Assembly (NCBI RefSeq): GCF_000970305.1
Contig: NZ_CP009517.1
Span: forward strand, 3,224,001 to 3,288,000
DNA length: 64,000 bases
Source: Methanosarcina barkeri 3
GTDB lineage: Archaea > Halobacteriota > Methanosarcinia > Methanosarcinales > Methanosarcinaceae
Reading direction: 5' to 3'
The notes beneath the pieces are model-generated. The model ran no database searches. It was given only the letters and a program-made list of their open reading frames with translations, and was not told the DNA's origin. Numbering within the stretch: position 1 is the stretch's first letter; each line of letters opens with the position of its first letter. Positions 37,673 through 47,193 of the stretch are shown in pieces. The translations under genes and the position numbers were made by a program.

Positions 37673-39661
37673 TTAGAAGTCGAAAAGCGTTTTTTGTGTT
37701 TTCGGCTCGACTTTTTTAGGAACCTCGCTAGTTTTAACCTCAGGTTTTTCAGATATGTCTGAAATTTTTTTAATAAAGACATCGCAGTTTACAGATTCCT
37801 TTATAGATTCCCCGGACCTGGTTAATTCAGAAGAGATGGTGTTTTCTATCGGTTCAGAGTTAGAAAAGACATCCTTCTCAAAAGATTCAGATAGGGATGA
37901 AGAATTCTCAACCTTAAGATTATCGTGTTCAGGTGAACTGGATGTAAGGCTATCAGATGTGAGCTTGATCCCGTCAATCTCTACCTGATGCTGTTTCGGC
38001 ATAAGAATATCGGAAGTAAAACCACCATCAGACGTAGAAGTATCAGGTATCAGGGAAACAGGTTTAGGAATATCGGAAGTGTTATTTTCTAAAGAAGTGT
38101 TATTTTCCAAAGAAGTGTCATTTTCCAAAGAAGTGTCATTTTCCAAAGAAATGTTATTTTCCGAAGGAGTCTCAGGTAAAATCTCAAAACCAAAAGTGAG
38201 AGTCTTCTGCCCGACCTTGGAAGTCCTGGAGTCGGGAACGTCGAGACTCTCAGAACGCTTCTCAAATTTTTCCTTAGGAGCCTTAACCGAGGAGCCAGAA
38301 CGATCTTCTTTACTATTACCTGATGATGGAGCAGGAACCCTGAAAAACTCAGTTCCATCGGGTTCTTCTTTTCCTTCAAGGAGGAGTTCCTGCGCCCTAT
38401 CATAGATTTTCTGCAACTTTTTACTGGCTTTTGTGCTTCCCGAGAGATATATCAACTCTTCAAGTTCAAGCCCGAGACCTGCAGTAATATCAATAGCAGA
38501 CTCTTCATTCTTTAACATGCGAGAGTAAAGCTCCAGCAGGATATTTCTTGAATAACGTATGGATTCGAAACTGTGTTTTCCAATTTTAGCAGCTATATTA
38601 TCCCTGAGGTCTCGCTTTGAACGTATCTGCCCCATTCTCTTCCAGAGAGAAGGCGACTGATACTTGATAAATCCGGGGTAGGGCCTTGTCTTTGAAACTG
38701 CAACTCCGCAGACCATCAACATGCTCGCGTACCTCCACATCCCATAGTTCTGGCGTTTTTTTACGCGCCCGAGGTAGAGATCAGCCCTGGAGAGATAACC
38801 AAAGCCGGTTTTGACATCCTCAAGATTTCCATCCTTGGAAGCATACTGAAGAGGTAGGTTTTCATCGATCCAGTGTACAAGGTCTTCAGGACTTTCATCA
38901 AGCCCGCGAGCAGCTTCAAGGGCTTTTTTACAGTCTGTGCTCTTAAAGATTCTCTGCATTGCCTTGAAGATGTTTTCCTTGACATCTCTGCCTGAAGTGA
39001 CGATGTCTTCAACTTCCAGCGCTTTTCTTCCGGCAGCTGCAGCCTGAAGGTCGTTGATTGCACTTCTCAGATCGCCTTCCGCACCTTCGGCGATTTGCTG
39101 GACTGCATCCAGGCTGCATAAAATTCCCTCGCTCTCACAGACCTTCTTCAAAGCAGGAACCATAGAGCGGCTCTGTACGGATCCGAATTTTATTTCCAGA
39201 CAGAGATTTCGAATAGTAGGAGTCAACTCATAAATATCGTTTGCAATCAGCACTATGGGTTGAAGCGTACTCTTTATGATTCCTGCAATAGCCCTCATCC
39301 CACCCCTATCTGAAGTGCCGTGAAGATTGTCCGCTTCATCCAGGATAATCAGGCGTTTTCCTCCAAAAAGGGTATTCATTGAAGCTGCCGATCCTGCAAC
39401 TTTTTCAATAACACCTGCAGTTCTCTGGTCACTTGCATTGAGTTCGATGACTTCCCAGCCCAGATCGCGAGCAAGAGCGTGGGCAGTAGAGGTCTTCCCT
39501 ACTCCTGCAGGCCCATGAAGGATCACTGCCCTTCTCTCTGGAATGCCTGAAAGCCACTTCTCAGCCCAGGTCCGCAAATCCTGCACCGCCTTCTTGTTCC
39601 CTACAATCTCCTTAAGGGTCTGTGGGCGGTATTTCTCAGCCCATTCAATTGCCAACGTCAT
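37673..39661 (-). CDS. rfcL: Replication factor C large subunit
   Basis: A 662-residue clamp-loader subunit that opens and loads PCNA on primed DNA. The N-terminus [17 protein letters not shown] and Walker A GPAGVGKT (50-57), Walker B LIILDEAD and an archaeal RFC-L collar domain are present. The C-terminal 200 residues are low-complexity ([10 protein letters not shown] repeats) and end in the PIP-box QKTLFDF. A second PIP-like QKTLTFGF lies before the repeats. ATG 39661 gives the family N-terminus; a TTG five codons upstream adds VWFK only. No small subunit is adjacent. Confidence 0.93.
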   Translation of the reverse strand: MTLAIEWAEKYRPQTLKEIVGNKKAVQDLRTWAEKWLSGIPERRAVILHGPAGVGKTSTAHALARDLGWEVIELNASDQRTAGVIEKVAGSAASMNTLFGGKRLIILDEADNLHGTSDRGGMRAIAGIIKSTLQPIVLIANDIYELTPTIRNLCLEIKFGSVQSRSMVPALKKVCESEGILCSLDAVQQIAEGAEGDLRSAINDLQAAAAGRKALEVEDIVTSGRDVKENIFKAMQRIFKSTDCKKALEAARGLDESPEDLVHWIDENLPLQYASKDGNLEDVKTGFGYLSRADLYLGRVKKRQNYGMWRYASMLMVCGVAVSKTRPYPGFIKYQSPSLWKRMGQIRSKRDLRDNIAAKIGKHSFESIRYSRNILLELYSRMLKNEESAIDITAGLGLELEELIYLSGSTKASKKLQKIYDRAQELLLEGKEEPDGTEFFRVPAPSSGNSKEDRSGSSVKAPKEKFEKRSESLDVPDSRTSKVGQKTLTFGFEILPETPSENNISLENDTSLENDTSLENNTSLENNTSDIPKPVSLIPDTSTSDGGFTSDILMPKQHQVEIDGIKLTSDSLTSSSPEHDNLKVENSSSLSESFEKDVFSNSEPIENTISSELTRSGESIKESVNCDVFIKKISDISEKPEVKTSEVPKKVEPKTQKTLFDF

Positions 39662-40309
39662 CTTAAACCATACCAATAAAAAAGGAACTCATTCTTAACT
39701 CTATACATTTTAATCTTTTAACTATTGAAAAGTTTTTGTTTTCACAATCTTCTGCTGTCGATTTTTAAATGATAATTCCAAATTTGCACTTAGATATAAT
39801 TAAAGTCTTTTTGTTCTCATAAAATAATACTTTCACTCACCAGAACAACTTTGAGCAGAAAAACTGTATTCATATGTCCTTTCGTCCTGATCACCAGTAA
39901 TTCCCTTGGTTTTAGCTCACCAGTACTTAGAATCAACCATTAGCACAAAAAACTCAATTTGACTACACTGTTTTCAGCCCTCTTGAGCGAACGAAGTGAG
40001 CGAAAAGGGCACCGCCCTCTCCCAAGACGGAACTCGGGTAATTCAGCCCTCTTGAGCGAACGAAGTGAGCGAAAAGGGCACCGTCCTCTCCCGAGACGGA
40101 ATTCGGGTAATTCAGCCCTCTTGAGCGAACGAAGTGAGCGAAAAGGGCACCGTCCTCCCGAGACGGAATTCGGGTAATTCAGCCCTCTTGAGCGAACGAA
40201 GTGAGCGAAAAGGGCACCGTCCTCCCGAGACGGAACTCGGGGGACAAAATTAATTAATGATCGTGTTTGTACTTCTTTGAACTACTTAAAATCTTACACA
40301 GCAGTCAGG
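39662..40309. other. Intergenic region with LLSERSER repeats
   Basis: Between divergent rfcL and mtxX. The right half is filled by four repeat copies (39982-40243). No gene seen. Confidence 0.5.
39982..40243. repeat. 67-69-bp tandem repeat of the LLSERSER type, array 2
   Basis: Four copies start at 39982, 40051, 40120 and 40187: CTTGAGCGAACGAAGTGAGC, then GGGCACCGTCCTCCCGAGAC and GG...TTCGGGTAATTCAGCCCT. Each folds through CCGTC/GACGG. It is the same family as 19193 and 42808 but with its own spacer. The array ends 66 bases before the mtxX start. Confidence 0.9.
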
Positions 40310-41173
40310 ATGGATATGGAAAAGAATAGCATGGATGCCCTCCTTGAGGCTATCGAAGTGAGAGCCAGGGCTAACAGGGCCAGAGTAGCTATGGGAATAA
40401 GGGATCCGAGTCCCAAACTGCTCGAAAGTGCCTGGAAAGCTCAGGAACTGGGATATGCACAGGTCGTCCTGGTAGGGATTAAGAAGGAAATTGATAAAAT
40501 CGGTACAGAACTAGAAGTAGTGGACACAGATGAGCCCGAAAAAACTCTTGCGGAACTTATGGTTACAAGAAAAGTCGATGCAGCAATAAGAGGCACTGCA
40601 AGAGCATCGGGAGCTCTGACCCATCTAAGAGAGACTCTAGGAAAGAAAAGAATCTGCCGGCTTGCCCTGCTCCTCACGGTTGATGGGACGCCTTTTTTTC
40701 TCGCTCCTGTAGGAATCGACGAAGGAAACACTATTTCAGATAAACTCAGGATGATAACGCTCGGTGCCGAACATATAAAGAGATTTGGAATAGAACCAAA
40801 GGTCGGCGTGCTGTCGGGGGGCAGGATTGGAGACATAGGAAGGAACAAACATGTGGACAGGACTCTTGCAGATGGAGAATTCGTGACAAAGCGGGCTGTT
40901 GAACTAGGGATCAATGCTAAGCATTATACAATTCTTATTGAAGATGCCATAAAAGAATCGAACTTTATAGTTGCCCCTGATGGAATTTCGGGAAACCTTA
41001 TCTTCAGGACAATTGCTTTCCTGGGTGGAGGTGACGGGCTTGGAGCTCCAGTACTCATGGATGATTACGTTTTTGTAGATACATCAAGGGTAGGTGGACA
41101 TTTTACGAAAGCTATAATGCTTGCAAGTGCACTATCTCACCTGAACAAGGAAAGGCAAAAGGTGATTTATTGA
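40310..41173 (+). CDS. mtxX: MtxX, methyltransferase-related protein
   Basis: The first gene of mtxXAH, described earlier from Methanosarcina barkeri as encoding homologues of the energy-conserving methyltransferase Mtr plus MtxX. The 287-residue product resembles phosphate acyltransferase-like folds: [39 protein letters not shown], and [18 protein letters not shown]. Its activity is unknown. ATG 40310 is chosen over an upstream TTG that has no ribosome-binding site. The stop overlaps the mtxA start, showing tight coupling. Confidence 0.88.
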   Translation: MDMEKNSMDALLEAIEVRARANRARVAMGIRDPSPKLLESAWKAQELGYAQVVLVGIKKEIDKIGTELEVVDTDEPEKTLAELMVTRKVDAAIRGTARASGALTHLRETLGKKRICRLALLLTVDGTPFFLAPVGIDEGNTISDKLRMITLGAEHIKRFGIEPKVGVLSGGRIGDIGRNKHVDRTLADGEFVTKRAVELGINAKHYTILIEDAIKESNFIVAPDGISGNLIFRTIAFLGGGDGLGAPVLMDDYVFVDTSRVGGHFTKAIMLASALSHLNKERQKVIY

Positions 41174-41763
41174 AAACCATTGCGGGTACATGGCCGATAG
41201 TAAAAGGCGACTACACGGTAGGAAATCCGAGATCCAGGATTGCAGTGGTAACACTTGCGAGTCAGATAAATCCCTCACCTGAAGTGGCCCTATGGGGTAG
41301 CTCAAAAACTGAAAATTTGGGAGTCGAAAAAATAATCGTAAATACCATCGCAAATTCCAATATCAGGTACATTCTTATCTGCGGGACGGAATCCAGGGGT
41401 CACCTGGCAGGTAATTCCCTGCTCGCAATCCATACAAATGGGATTGACAAAAAGGGAAGAATTATTGGTTCTGAGGGAGCCATCCCTTTTATAGAAAACA
41501 TATCCAGAGAGGCAGTCAAACGCTTCCAGCAGCAGGTAGTACTTCTTGACAGGATAGGACTGACAGACCTCACGGAGATAATGAAAATTGTGAGAAAATA
41601 TAAGGACCGAGGGGAAGTTTACCCGGAGGAACCTCTTATAGCCATTTCTCAGAAGAAAAGACAATCTACTTTCACGCTTCCGCGTTCAGGTGATATAATA
41701 GTATCCGAAGAGTTTGTTATGGACTCAGCTGCAGGAATTGTCTGCTCTACCAAGGATTTTTAA
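41170..41763 (+). CDS. mtxA: MtxA, soluble MtrA-like corrinoid protein
   Basis: A 197-residue homologue of MtrA, the corrinoid subunit of methyl-tetrahydromethanopterin:coenzyme M methyltransferase. GTWPIVKGDYTVGNPRS, LGVEKIIVNTIANSNIRYIL and ICGTESRGHLAGNSLLAIH are conserved; the His in SRGHLAG corresponds to the MtrA cobalt-ligand His. The C-terminal membrane anchor of MtrA is absent, so the protein should be cytoplasmic. It starts with TTG overlapping the mtxX stop and preceded by AAAGGTGATTTA. Confidence 0.9.
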   Translation: MKTIAGTWPIVKGDYTVGNPRSRIAVVTLASQINPSPEVALWGSSKTENLGVEKIIVNTIANSNIRYILICGTESRGHLAGNSLLAIHTNGIDKKGRIIGSEGAIPFIENISREAVKRFQQQVVLLDRIGLTDLTEIMKIVRKYKDRGEVYPEEPLIAISQKKRQSTFTLPRSGDIIVSEEFVMDSAAGIVCSTKDF

Positions 41764-41861
41764 TTTTCAATTAAGAGATCTACTTCGAATGTATATTATT
41801 CGAGCGTAAATTACCATGTTTTGAAACAAAATACTGGCCTGTAGATTTTGAGGGTATAAAA

Positions 41862-42794
41862 ATGTTTAAGTTTCAGAAAGAACAGGAAATCGTTAATATC
41901 GCAGGAGTGAAGATAGGTGGACAGCCAGGAGAACTTCCGACCGTGCTTGCAGGGACTATCTTTTATGATAAGCATGAAATCGTGAAAGACGTTGCAAGAG
42001 GCCTGTTTGATCGGGCTGCTGCTGAAAAACTTATAAATCTGCAGGAAGCAAGTGCGGAAGAAACAGGAAACCCGCATATAATTCACATTTTCGGCACTAC
42101 CCCTGAAAGCGTTACCCGTTACATTGACTTTGTGGCCGAAATTTCAGAAGCTCCTTTTCTTATTGACTCGCCCGAAGGAACCGTGCGTTCCCATGCCGCA
42201 GAATATGTTAGCGAGATCGGACTTGCTGACAAAGCAATATATAACTCCATAAATATGAGTATAAACGATTCTGAAATTGAAGCTCTTGCTCTATCCGATA
42301 TTGACAGCTCGATTATTCTTGGCTTCAATGCAACGGACTCATCCTTGCAGGGAAGGATGGAGATGCTGGAAACTGGTGCAGGCTTGCTGGAAGAAGGATT
42401 ACTTTCAATTGCAGATAGGTGCGGAATAATTAACAAACTTATAGATCCGAGCATGACACCTATGGGAAACGGAGCAGGCGTAGCCCTGAGGATGACGATT
42501 ACTGCAAAAGCAAAATGGGGGCACCCTACAGGCTCGGGAATCCATAACGCACCCTCGGCCTGGAACTGGCTGAGTAAGAAAAAAGAGAAAGACCCTGTCC
42601 TCTATAAAATCTGTGATGTCGGTTCAACCTGCTTGCAGCAGGCAGCAGCCGGAGATTTCATTCTTTATGGACCTATCGAGTATGCACCCTATGTATTTCC
42701 TATGGCTGCCATGAGCGACATAATAATTTCCGAAGCTGTAGCCGACCTCGACGTAGAACCTGCTTCCCTTCATCCTGTTAACCTGCTGGTATAA
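41862..42794 (+). CDS. mtxH: MtxH, MtrH-like methyltransferase
   Basis: A 310-residue homologue of MtrH, the TIM-barrel subunit that moves the methyl group from methyl-tetrahydromethanopterin to a corrinoid. KIGGQPGELPTVLAGTIFY near the start, SPEGTVRSHAAEYVSEIGL and the IDPSMTPMGNGAGVALRM region are family motifs. GAGGGT precedes ATG. With MtxA it could make a soluble methyl transfer pair acting on an unknown methyl donor or acceptor. A 98-base gap separates it from mtxA on the same strand. Confidence 0.9.
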   Translation: MFKFQKEQEIVNIAGVKIGGQPGELPTVLAGTIFYDKHEIVKDVARGLFDRAAAEKLINLQEASAEETGNPHIIHIFGTTPESVTRYIDFVAEISEAPFLIDSPEGTVRSHAAEYVSEIGLADKAIYNSINMSINDSEIEALALSDIDSSIILGFNATDSSLQGRMEMLETGAGLLEEGLLSIADRCGIINKLIDPSMTPMGNGAGVALRMTITAKAKWGHPTGSGIHNAPSAWNWLSKKKEKDPVLYKICDVGSTCLQQAAAGDFILYGPIEYAPYVFPMAAMSDIIISEAVADLDVEPASLHPVNLLV

Positions 42795-42807
42795 TTCTCA
42801 AGTTCAG

Positions 42808-43018
42808 TCCCGGGAGGACGGTCCGAATTACACTTCGAGAGCATATGACCCTTTTCGCTCGTTTCGTTCGCTCAAGAGGGCCGAGTTACCCGAGTTCCGT
42901 CACCCGAGTTCCGTCTCGGGAGGACGGGGCCCTTTTCGCTACGCTCAAGAGGGCTGAACTGCCCGAGTTCCATCACCCGAGTTCCATCACCCGAGTTCCG
43001 TCTCAGGAGGACGGAAAA
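42808..43018. repeat. LLSERSER-type repeat, array 3 (inverted)
   Basis: Same family as arrays at 19193 and 39982 but in reverse orientation and partly rearranged: CCTTTTCGCTCGTTTCGTTC, GCTCAAGAGGGC, several CCCGAGTTCCGTCACCCGAG pieces and CTCGGGAGGACGG. It lies right after the mtxH stop, so it may also fold in the 3' end of the mtx transcript. Confidence 0.9.
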
Positions 43019-43282
43019 CTTTCGGATAACTTTGTTCGATAAAGAGGGGCGATTTATGTAGGTTAGAGTAACTGATTTTCAACTAATTCAGGAATTGATT
43101 TTCCAAAAGTTCGAAAGCGAAATAAGTTAATTGAAGATGCTAAAAAACAGGGGTATAATTTTGGATATTTCCCGCACCTTCGGTGGTTTCTACAGATTAA
43201 GTTGACTTTCCATCCAGTGTTTTCGCGGTTACTGAACTTGAAGTAAGCTAAGTGTTAAGTTCTTATGCTTTCAAAACTAAGG

Positions 43283-43750
43283 TTAACTCGGTGTTCCCTG
43301 TGGTTGTGGAGTTTTGCTTTTATGCTTTAGCTTTTCGGCAATGTCGACTCCAAGCCTTTTGCACTCCTGCAGGTCCTTATCTGTGGGTTTGTGCAGTATC
43401 CTGAGTACGGGATCTATGACAATCATTCCCATATCTCGCATTTTTTCGGCTATCAGTATAGGTGCTTCTCCGCTCCATCCGTATGACCCGAAAGCAGCTC
43501 CTAATTTTCCTTTAGGATTTGTGGAAGCTAGAGTCTCATCCATGAATTTTTCCATGGGCTGAAGCATCCTGTAGTAAAAGGTCGATGAACCGACTGCAAT
43601 TGCATCGGAGCCATTAAGATCCTCGAGTTTTACGTCATAAAAACTAATAGCTTTTGCGTCCACATGTTTCGACTCGATTCCGTTAGCTATTGCTTCTGCC
43701 ATAGCTTTCGTATTCCCCGAAGTACTGAGATAGACTACTATCGCTTTCAA
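43283..43750 (-). CDS. Flavodoxin-like FMN protein
   Basis: A 155-residue flavodoxin of the short type fused to FprA in other methanogens: the FMN phosphate loop STSGNTKAMAEAI (9-21), the SSTFYYRM loop (about 55-62) and FGSYGWSGEAP (about 87-97) are complete. It probably carries electrons in the cytoplasm. It starts with TTG behind GGATGGGGGATAAGATTG, nearly the same leader as the F420 oxidoreductase. A perfect inverted repeat lies about 80 bases upstream. Confidence 0.88.
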   Translation of the reverse strand: MKAIVVYLSTSGNTKAMAEAIANGIESKHVDAKAISFYDVKLEDLNGSDAIAVGSSTFYYRMLQPMEKFMDETLASTNPKGKLGAAFGSYGWSGEAPILIAEKMRDMGMIVIDPVLRILHKPTDKDLQECKRLGVDIAEKLKHKSKTPQPQGTPS

Positions 43751-43828
43751 TCTTATCCCCCATCCTGTGTAAGATCTTATATTAACGCCAGTAACGAACT
43801 GACAAAAAATGACTAAAGCAGGTTTGTA

Positions 43829-43851
43829 TATTTTCCAAAAATTGGAAAATA
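43829..43851. promoter_or_regulatory. Perfect palindrome upstream of the flavodoxin gene
   Basis: TATTTTCCAA-AAA-TTGGAAAATA, ten-base arms with a three-base centre. It lies 79 bases before the TTG start and next to TATA-like sequence, as expected of an operator for a dimeric repressor. Confidence 0.55.
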
Positions 43852-43972
43852 GGATAGACCCAAGATCTTCTCACTTTTCAATCCTTAATTAATTATAAAA
43901 ATTAATTTAAATAAGGGTTTCGTAAGGATCAGGTTAACTTCAATAAGGTTGATTTCACGTATGAAAAGATGT

Positions 43973-45757
43973 TTATCCAAAATCTGCCGCAATACGGACA
44001 GGAGCTATATAGTTAACTACCTGGAAGGCCACACTCTCAAGAAAACTGCGTACGTTCTGGGGAATTCTATCTGTAGTGTGAGAAGCAAAGTTAAGGCTAC
44101 CTATGATTTCTCCTCTGTGCTTCATAGGAATTACGGCTACTGCAGTAATTTTTTCATTCCTGATTAAATCTGCCATTTTATCTGAAAAAAAGTCCATCCT
44201 GTAGACTGGCTTCTCAGTCCAGATCTGCCGAGCTTCTGGAGAATCTGCCCTATATACCGAGACATTTTTCACGAATTCTGAAGAAAGTCCCCTGTGTGCG
44301 ACCAGATTAATCTGATCCAGGAGTTCATCTTTCAAGTATATGCCTGCAGCATCGATCTCTTCTATCTTCAGGCAGGCATCAAGAATTTGAGTAAGCATGG
44401 TCTGAAGATTCCAGGTAGTACTGAGGGATACTCCCAGCTCCTTCTGGATCTCGAGCATTTTTTCAGCCTCTTTTCTCCCGGTGACATCTATGATTATTCC
44501 CTGAAAACGAGTGACTTTGCCTTTACGGTCTCGCTGGATAAATGTTCGGTCTTCGACCCAGCGTATACTGCCATCTCCTGTAATAATTCTATATTCCATC
44601 TCGAAGGAATCGTATCCTTCTCTTACTGAGCGTGCCAGGCTTTCGACCACAGCTTGAATGTCTTCTCTATGAATTATATTCCCATAAAGTATTTTTCCGG
44701 AAAGAAAGTCTTCCGCTGAGTACCCAAACTGCGTTACGTTTTCAGAAATATAATCTACAGGCCAATTTTCTAAATTTGCAGGAAAGTTTTCTACATTTTT
44801 CCTTAGAAAAGCTACTGCCGAACTTTTATTAACTATACTTTGCAGCATTTTCTGCGTTTTTAACGATTTCCTCAGTGCTTTTTCAATTTTCTTTCTACGG
44901 GTTATATCCAGTACTATTCCCTGAAAGCAGACTACTCTTCCGTCCATATCTCTCTGGATAAAGGTTCTCTCGTTTACCCATAACATATCTCCGGTTTTTG
45001 TAAAAATTCTGTACTCAGAGTTGAAGCTTACCTCACCTTTCTGAATGCTCCTGTCAAGCTTCTCTTCTACTCTATTAAAGTCATCAGGATGTATGATTTT
45101 CCCATACTGGATTTTCTGTGATAGAAAGTCATCAACCGTGTATCCAAACTGTACCACATTATCTGATACAAAGACAGCAGGCCAGTACTTTTCATTCTTC
45201 CAAAGAAAGACTACTGCAGGACTATTATTAACTGCTGTAGTCAATACTTTCTGTATCTTAAGAGTTTCTTCCAGTTCTTCTTCGCCTTTTTTCCGCCTGG
45301 TGATATCAAGCACTACACCCTGAAAGTGCGTAGCCTCTCCGTCTGGTCCTCTCTGGATAAAAGTCCTCTCGTTTATCCATCGGATATCTCCTGCTTTTGT
45401 TATAATTCTGTACTCCATGCTGAACGCAGAAGCTCCACTTTTTGCTTTTCTCTCGAATTCTTCTTCAACCTCTTTGAGATCATCGGAGTATATCAGATCC
45501 TTATACATTATCCTGCCAGAAGTGAAATCTTCTACCGTGTATCCGAATTTAGCCACGTTCTCGGAAACAAACTCTACAGGCCATTTATCTTCGTTCTTCC
45601 AGAGAAAGAGCACTATGTGACTGTTATTGATCATCGTTTTCAGAGTTTCTTCTTTTTCCAGAGCTGCATGAAGAGCTTCTCCTCTTACATTATTTTTACT
45701 GCCTGCAGTCTGGAAGTTATCGTTTAAAGTTCCATAGTCCTCCGACTCCTCATCCAT
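43973..45757 (-). CDS. PAS-PAS-PAS-GAF sensor without output domain
   Basis: A 594-residue protein with three tandem PAS/PAC repeats (about 36-155, 162-285 and 295-430; each has SEYRI/MEYRI, WVNERTFIQR-like and FQGVVLDITRR elements) and a C-terminal GAF domain (about 435-590). No histidine kinase, ATPase, GGDEF or receiver domain follows, and there is no transmembrane segment. The three PAS units are close relatives, from internal duplication. It may work with a separate kinase, or be a truncated kinase. No partner gene is adjacent. Confidence 0.85.
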   Translation of the reverse strand: MDEESEDYGTLNDNFQTAGSKNNVRGEALHAALEKEETLKTMINNSHIVLFLWKNEDKWPVEFVSENVAKFGYTVEDFTSGRIMYKDLIYSDDLKEVEEEFERKAKSGASAFSMEYRIITKAGDIRWINERTFIQRGPDGEATHFQGVVLDITRRKKGEEELEETLKIQKVLTTAVNNSPAVVFLWKNEKYWPAVFVSDNVVQFGYTVDDFLSQKIQYGKIIHPDDFNRVEEKLDRSIQKGEVSFNSEYRIFTKTGDMLWVNERTFIQRDMDGRVVCFQGIVLDITRRKKIEKALRKSLKTQKMLQSIVNKSSAVAFLRKNVENFPANLENWPVDYISENVTQFGYSAEDFLSGKILYGNIIHREDIQAVVESLARSVREGYDSFEMEYRIITGDGSIRWVEDRTFIQRDRKGKVTRFQGIIIDVTGRKEAEKMLEIQKELGVSLSTTWNLQTMLTQILDACLKIEEIDAAGIYLKDELLDQINLVAHRGLSSEFVKNVSVYRADSPEARQIWTEKPVYRMDFFSDKMADLIRNEKITAVAVIPMKHRGEIIGSLNFASHTTDRIPQNVRSFLESVAFQVVNYIAPVRIAADFG

Positions 45758-46291
45758 CTATAAATCACCTTCACAGGATTCATTAATATCCCCATTTCCT
45801 GTACTTTCATGCTCCTGCTTTCCGTGTTCTTGCTTTTATATCTATATTTTGTTTATATAATTACATTCCTATCAAGTATCAATCTCTTTAATTCCAGTGT
45901 TACTATTGTCTTGTTTTTAGAAACGATAAAAACGATAAATATAAATAGTCAATTTTTGATCTCCCCGAAATTAGGCTTTATGTATCGAGTTATGTGTAAT
46001 TTCATTTAGGGAAAATTATATATATTAGATGTACGGTAATAAGAATCCGTACTCCTGATTTACAGGTAGAAGTCTGCAGCTAGAGTAACTCCGGTGTTAT
46101 ATTTCCATCATTACAACACCAGAGATATAATCCCTAAATCTGAATGTCTATCATGAACCCCATTATTAATCCGATATGTCAGAGTTAAACATCAAAAAGA
46201 GACTTTTATCGGCAAGCGTAAAGCTAAGGTGGATTTCTAGAAGAAGACACAGTAACCGAGTAAACCGGTAAATCTGGAGTACTAAAGAAAA

Positions 46292-46360
46292 ATGGCAAAA
46301 AATCCTAAGACGGCAAAAAATCCAAAAACGGCAAAAAACCCAAAAATGGCAAAAATCTGA
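46292..46360 (+). repeat. 18-bp repeat that could encode (AKNPKT)n peptide
   Basis: ATGGCAAAAAATCCTAAGAC... is built from three 18-bp units and ends ATGGCAAAAATCTGA, giving 22 residues of Ala-Lys-Asn-Pro-Lys-Thr repeats. No ribosome-binding site is seen, so coding is doubtful. Confidence 0.5.
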
Positions 46361-46656
46361 AACAACATAAAACCTCCATTAAAGATCTGCGGTAGGGTAT
46401 GAGGGAGACCCTACTTCAGTTTCTTTATCTACTACTTATGTTGTAGTCTGCTTTAAGGATTCATTTTTCGGAATAAACTTCATTTCCAACCTCACAGTAC
46501 TGATATGGAAAACTAAACTTCCGGATCCCAGCGCGTCATAAAACAACTTGTTTTACTCAAAAATCAATACTTCCGGTTTTGGAGAAAGGTCGGCAGTTCT
46601 GAAAATATAAGGTAAAAGCTGCTAAGTAAGTACTCAAACGAAAAGTGGAAGAAATT

Positions 46657-46743
46657 GTGAACGGGTGTAACCCTCTCATGGTTAATTTTTGTAGTTTATT
46701 AGGGTGTGATCTTGTAGACGTGGTCCAGAGCAGGCCCGTTCAC
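46657..46743 (+). ncRNA. Stem-closed RNA candidate 3
   Basis: GTGAACGGG (46657-46665) pairs perfectly with CCCGTTCAC (46735-46743). The closing stem matches the two loci at 36952 and 37358 (GTGARCGGGT) but the interior is different: GGGTGTAACCC can fold, and C blocks are lacking. AAAATATAAGG at 46602-46612 could be a TATA box with a start 25 bases before the stem. Strand and function are uncertain. Confidence 0.4.
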
Positions 46744-46918
46744 TATGCAATAATACAAAAATCTGAGTGATTATATAAATATTTGGATGTTATTATATTA
46801 TCTTGCCTTTTTGTGAAAATTCTGGAAATTTCTATAGCTCAAATATAGACTTTTATCTAATTATAATATATACTATCTGAAAGAGAGTTTTTCCATTAAA
46901 CTCTTCTCAGATTTTCAA

Positions 46919-46997
46919 GGTCATACAGGTTTGCAAGGTCATACAGGTTTGCAAGGTCATACAGGTTTGCAAGGTCATACAGGTTTGCAAGGTCATA
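46919..46997. repeat. 18-bp tandem repeat (GGTCATACAGGTTTGCAA)
   Basis: Four full copies and a partial one, about 200 bases upstream of ilvD, probably inside its leader or promoter region. Confidence 0.95.
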
Positions 46998-47193
46998 ATT
47001 TTAATTCAGCTGGATTGCAGTTAATTTCATTAACTGTCCTTTTCAGATAACCTTCCTGTACCTATTCTCTAAATTTTCAGTACCTTCTTCCTTTTTTACA
47101 ACCAATTTCTCCCCAATCTGTTTATACTATGAAGTTTTTTCCTATCTATACATTATACTTAATTTTCATCACGAGATTTTAAGGAGATTTGTA

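Larger units (their letters stand above)
45758..47193. other. Long intergenic region upstream of ilvD
   Basis: No clear protein gene. It contains a possible 22-residue repeat peptide (46292), a stem-closed RNA candidate (46657-46743) and an 18-bp array (46919-46997). Confidence 0.5.

Noticed and set aside
39959-40177. 72-residue frame of LLSERSERKGHRPLPRR repeats
   Set aside because: Translation of the dispersed repeat family; the same peptide appears at other arrays in different frames.
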